NCBI GenBank assembly: GCA_020205615.1
Contig: CM035164.1
Location: 123,923,037 to 123,987,036 of the forward strand
Source: Panax quinquefolius
Lineage: Eukaryota > Streptophyta > Magnoliopsida > Apiales > Araliaceae
DNA length: 64,000 nt
Direction: 5' to 3'
Shown here: positions 61,190 through 64,000 of the stretch, piece by piece
How the letters are laid out: the number at the start of each line of letters is the position of its first letter
Numbering within the stretch: the first letter of the stretch is position 1
Position numbers and translations under genes: made by a program
The notes under the pieces: model-generated
Told to the model about the DNA's origin: nothing
Database searches by the model: none
The model's input: the letters and a program-made list of their open reading frames with translations, nothing else

Positions 61190-61411
61190 GTGAATTTAAC
61201 TTGGAAGGGTGTTTTGCCACTATCATACAAGATGTTTAATGACATACAACCTCGTGTCATCATAAGACATGGTTGTGCTCATCCACTTCACGAGTATATT
61301 TACAAGCACTACCTTTATAATCTTGGTGTTTGTTTGGAGTATAATACCCAATTAGAGACAAATGGAGATAATGATATGTCAAGAGAAGACTCACCATTGG
61401 AAAGAATATGA
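61190..61411 (+). other. Unrecognised 73-codon ORF in the solo LTR
   Basis: This lies in a segment (about 61180-61600) absent from the sister LTRs. The translation looks protein-like (PRVIIRHGCAHPLHEYIYKH in the middle, acidic end) rather than low-complexity, but I recognise no domain. It could be a captured host-gene fragment. A frame-preserving continuation after the stop was not found. Confidence 0.3.
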
Positions 61412-61759
61412 TAGTAATCTTTCGCTTTTTCTTTGGGGTCTATTAGGGTCAACCAAGGATAGTTACGTGGCCATATGATATCTACCATAACCTAAAAGCA
61501 TGGCCTCCCATGTACGAAGGTTTTCTTGAGCACTTCCCAAAGATTCTAATTTCTAAAACAGCTTTTTTGACTATACCTTTATGTAAGGTGTCATTGTGAC
61601 GATACTGAGTTGGTATATATTTGTATCCAAACTCACAGCATATGTGTTGTTGTATTTTGCACGACAATTGTTGTAATAAAGTTGTAGTTGTTTTCCGTAC
61701 CATATATTTGGCGACTCAGAATGGGTTGGATGAAATGGACCTATTTTGGGGTCGTTACA

Positions 61760-63144
61760 AAATTTGCACCGACAGGATGTTCCAATAGAATAATAAAGAC
61801 GGAACCAGGTCCGGTGTAATACACACAGACAGGATGTTCCAACAGAATAATAATAAAAACGGAACCAGTCACGTGTAAAAACACACGCATGCAGGATGTT
61901 CAACAGAATAATAATAAAGGCGGAACCGGATCCGGTGTAAAACACACAGACTAAACAGGATGTTCCAATAGAATAATAATAAAGACGAAACCAGGTCCGG
62001 TGTAAAACACACAGACAGGATGTTCCAACAGAATAATAGAAGAATGGTTCCAAGTATAGGGTAAACCGCGTATACAGGTTATTCCAACAAAATAATAAGC
62101 AATTGAATAACAACAGTTCTCTTCATGAATAAGAAAGAATAGCACCCCTTACATTAGTAGGAGATTGAATACTGCAGTAGTGTAGTAATAGAATACTCTT
62201 CTTCTTTCTCTCTTATTCTCTCTATACTTTCTCTCTCTATAGCTTGAATGAATTCGTGAAAAATAATGAAGCACTAGGCCTCTATTTATAGAAGATTTCT
62301 AGCTTAGTACTTGAAATGTGAAAAGGCAAGTGGCTTGACGACTGGTGATGTGAAAAGAAAAGTGGTTTGACGCCTGTAATATGAAACGGCAAGTGGTTTG
62401 ACGTCTGGTAAAGGTAATTACTATTAACGAAGGTAATTACTATTGACGAAGGTAATTACTATTGACGAAGGGACTCTTAGATGATGACATATGGGCCCCT
62501 CATAAAATAACCAAACTTACCACAAATGTCTCATAATAGACTCTTTATATACATCAAGGATTGAATAAATATTTCCACAAATCATTTTATTTTTAATCAA
62601 CACATATTTAATCTTTCAACAATTATTAATCATTTATAACTTGTCGTCTCAATTATTGATTTAATAATATAACATATTATCTGAGATGATCTTTGTGACA
62701 ATAATTGAATAAATAATATAAGAGATATGATAAAAGAATTCATGTAGCAATAATTGAGTATAATTGAGTGACTTCTCGTAAGTATCAATAATCAATACTG
62801 GTGTGCTACTACGCAACCACAGCAGACATCGTACTTTTACTCTTTGGGTAGTTCAACAGGTTTTAACGGTAACACCTCCGTAGTTATTTTCATAAAGTAT
62901 TTTTGTCGTTTTCTCAATCCGACAATAATTCCGTTGTGGGGTCCACCAATTACGAATATTCTCCGATAAAAAGAATATTCCCCGACCAAACGAATATTCT
63001 CCGACCAAACGAATATTTTATAATAACTTGCTTACTTTGTAAAATTTATAAATATTACCCACAACTATAACATTATATGAAATTTACTCCATAATATTCA
63101 AATATAGAAAATTCATCTTTATTTATAAAAGTTGGGGTCTTACA
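61760..63144 (-). mobile_element. Outer gypsy LTR of nest 2, third piece
   Basis: It resumes the outer LTR and runs to its end at 63144. It contains a five-unit minisatellite (61775-62060; GGATGTTCCAACAGAATAAT and CCGGTGTAAAACACACAG blocks), a minus-strand TATA box (62283-62290) and short GGTAATTACTATTGACGAA repeats (62413-62470). The end is highly similar, inverted, to 10824 onward. Confidence 0.85.
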
Positions 63145-63149
63145 TTTTA

Positions 63150-63189
63150 CCTCAAAAATCAAATTGCATCTCTAATTTTGGAACAAAAG
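63150..63189. mobile_element. Stowaway-like MITE, right part of the split copy
   Basis: GCATCTCTAATTTTGGAACAAAAG is the inverted partner of the left terminal repeat at 33868, followed by TA (63190-63191). Confidence 0.78.
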
Positions 63190-63191
63190 TA

Positions 63192-63479
63192 ATATTAACA
63201 TAGTCTACAACTTACTCCTCTGTCCCCAAAATAATGAACAAAGTATAATCTGAACGCATATTAAGAATAGTAAAAATAGAGGAAAAAAAGAAAAAAAAAA
63301 ATTATTCTCAGAAGACTATATAAAGTGATGAATGCTTTTATTTTTTATATTAATGGACCCCACTAAATAAATAATTTATCCTTTTCTTTTTTTATAGTTA
63401 TGGACCCCACACGATTTTTTTTCTCGACATCATAATATATCTTCTTATTTTATAAACTTTGTGTTTATATGTCTAAAGT
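63192..63479. other. AT-rich intergenic DNA
   Basis: A CTCCTCTGTCCCCAAAATAA sequence at about 63214 resembles a decayed MITE end, and ATGGACCCCAC occurs twice (63352, 63401). No gene. Confidence 0.5.
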
Positions 63480-63489
63480 TTCCCATATG

Positions 63490-63635
63490 GAAGTGGTTAG
63501 TATGAAGTTTATTTTGGGGTAAGTTCATCGATTGATGATAGAATCTACACTGCACGACGAGATTGTATGTGTGTCAGTATTCTATTGACCAATTGACCAA
63601 CTTACCAAAAAAATAACTTCATACTAATCGGATCC
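63490..63635. mobile_element. Mutator-like MITE with 10-bp target duplication
   Basis: A 146-bp element flanked by TTCCCATATG at 63480-63489 and 63636-63645. Terminal inverted repeats share TTAGTATGAAGTT and GGTAAGTT and extend about 40 bp, leaving a ~60-bp loop. A 9-10 bp duplication is the Mutator superfamily signature. The same family is at the window start. Confidence 0.8.
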
Positions 63636-63782
63636 TTCCCATATGTATATCCTGATTTACAATTTATCTTATGTAATCACTCGTATTTTCTCACTAAGTT
63701 AGTGCTTAAAGAGGTCTTCTTTATCTAAGAAATCTCGTCAAGGATTATATTTTAGGTTGTAAAATACGTTGGAAAAAAATTA

Positions 63783-64000
63783 AGGTGTTTGATAAAAATT
63801 AAATGGATCTGAATTTGAATGAGCATAATCTGAATTTGAACCTGTTTGATAATTGACATGTCTAAAATATATGAATAAAAGATTTTTATTATTTTACCCA
63901 TCTGAAAAAATTCAAAATTATTATAAATTTATTTAATAGTACTTAATATAACAGTTAATATTGTAAAAATAATAATTCAGCCGTCATTCAGTCTATTCAA
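63783..64000. mobile_element. Tourist-like MITE, cut by the window end
   Basis: TTA then AGGTGTTTGATAAAAATT begins the element. The body matches 31273-31655 and 25226-25587 (TTTATTATTTTACC, TTCAAAATTATTATAAATTT). The right end lies beyond the window. Confidence 0.7.

Larger units (their letters stand above)
57744..61759 (+). mobile_element. 4.0-kb solo gypsy LTR
   Basis: Perfect AAATT duplications (57739-57743, 61760-61764) flank the element. The ends are TATAAGACCC (expected TGTAAGACCCC, one G-to-A change) and GGGGTCGTTACA. The first ~1.5 kb is the inverted match of the chromovirus LTR (13370-14903). It then differs from the 2.6-kb sister LTRs by about 0.75 kb of extra sequence (59300-60050) and about 0.45 kb more (61180-61600) containing an ORF. 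The TATA box is at 59104-59111. A ~40-bp minisatellite lies at 60480-60720. Confidence 0.85.
34075..63144. mobile_element. Nested LTR-retrotransposon cluster 2 (29 kb)
   Basis: The outer borders are TGTGACGCCCCC at 34075 and GGGGTCTTACA at 63144, with perfect TTTTA duplications at 34070-34074 and 63145-63149. The outer unit is a gypsy LTR in minus orientation, now in three pieces: 34075-34641, 57592-57743 and 61760-63144. About 400 bp of it are missing at the 34641/57592 gap. Everything between is later insertion. Layout from left: gypsy LTR and internal part (-), copia element, gypsy internal part (-), scrambled LTR pieces, gypsy element (+), outer LTR piece, 4-kb solo LTR, outer LTR end. 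Confidence 0.88.

Noticed and set aside
61571..62113. 180-codon minus-strand ORF with repeated peptides
   Set aside because: It is the translation of a ~60-bp LTR minisatellite. The same peptides appear in both orientations elsewhere (35.7, 50.4 and 56.3 kb) with shifting frames.

Overview
The window is nuclear DNA of a flowering plant, almost certainly a eudicot. It is AT-rich, its genes have GT-AG introns, and it carries a plant-only SBP-box gene with a miR156 target site, typical plant MITEs and Ty3/gypsy plus Ty1/copia LTR retrotransposons. The species cannot be named from the sequence. No rRNA, tRNA, CRISPR array or bacterial-type feature was seen.

Three host genes are supported by complete exon reconstruction. 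(1) 2883-4099 (+): a short SQUAMOSA-promoter-binding-protein-like gene of the SPL3/4/5 (SBP1) type, 187 aa, two exons, with a miR156 complementary site 9 nt after the stop. (2) 4705-9196 (-): a 283-aa PP2C-type protein phosphatase in five exons, convergent with the SPL gene. (3) 27688-29760 (-): a 407-aa protein with a bHLH-MYC_N-type domain of the RICE SALT SENSITIVE 3-like ('WNK-related') family, seven exons. An orphan ORF at 25768-26151 is unrecognised.

The rest is mostly transposable elements. The gene-rich parts (1-9.2 kb, 25-34 kb, 63.1-64 kb) hold MITEs of four types: Stowaway-like (TA target sites), Tourist-like (TTA), hAT-like (8-bp duplications) and a Mutator-like type (10-bp duplication). 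Two large LTR-retrotransposon nests occupy 10.8-24.7 kb and 34.1-63.1 kb.

Nest 1 (10824 to about 24670): a long gypsy LTR in + orientation was hit by a Tekay/Del-like chromovirus in - orientation (12280-19519; decayed gag-pol), by a solo LTR (19621-22259) and by a solo copia LTR (22761-24614).

Nest 2 (34075-63144): a gypsy solo LTR, bounded by a perfect TTTTA duplication, lies inside a Stowaway-like MITE. The two halves of that MITE are now 29 kb apart. Into this LTR were added two oppositely oriented gypsy elements, which form a 4.4-kb-arm inverted repeat; a 9.3-kb copia element with near-identical LTRs and a perfect ATCAA duplication; and a 4.0-kb solo LTR with a perfect AAATT duplication.

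No coordinated new gene system was found. The most rewarding observations are the miR156 site, the layered insertion history readable from target-site duplications, the large LTR inverted repeat (a possible hairpin-siRNA source), two unrecognised ORFs inside transposable elements, and a pattern of small indels between repeat copies that may partly be consensus error.
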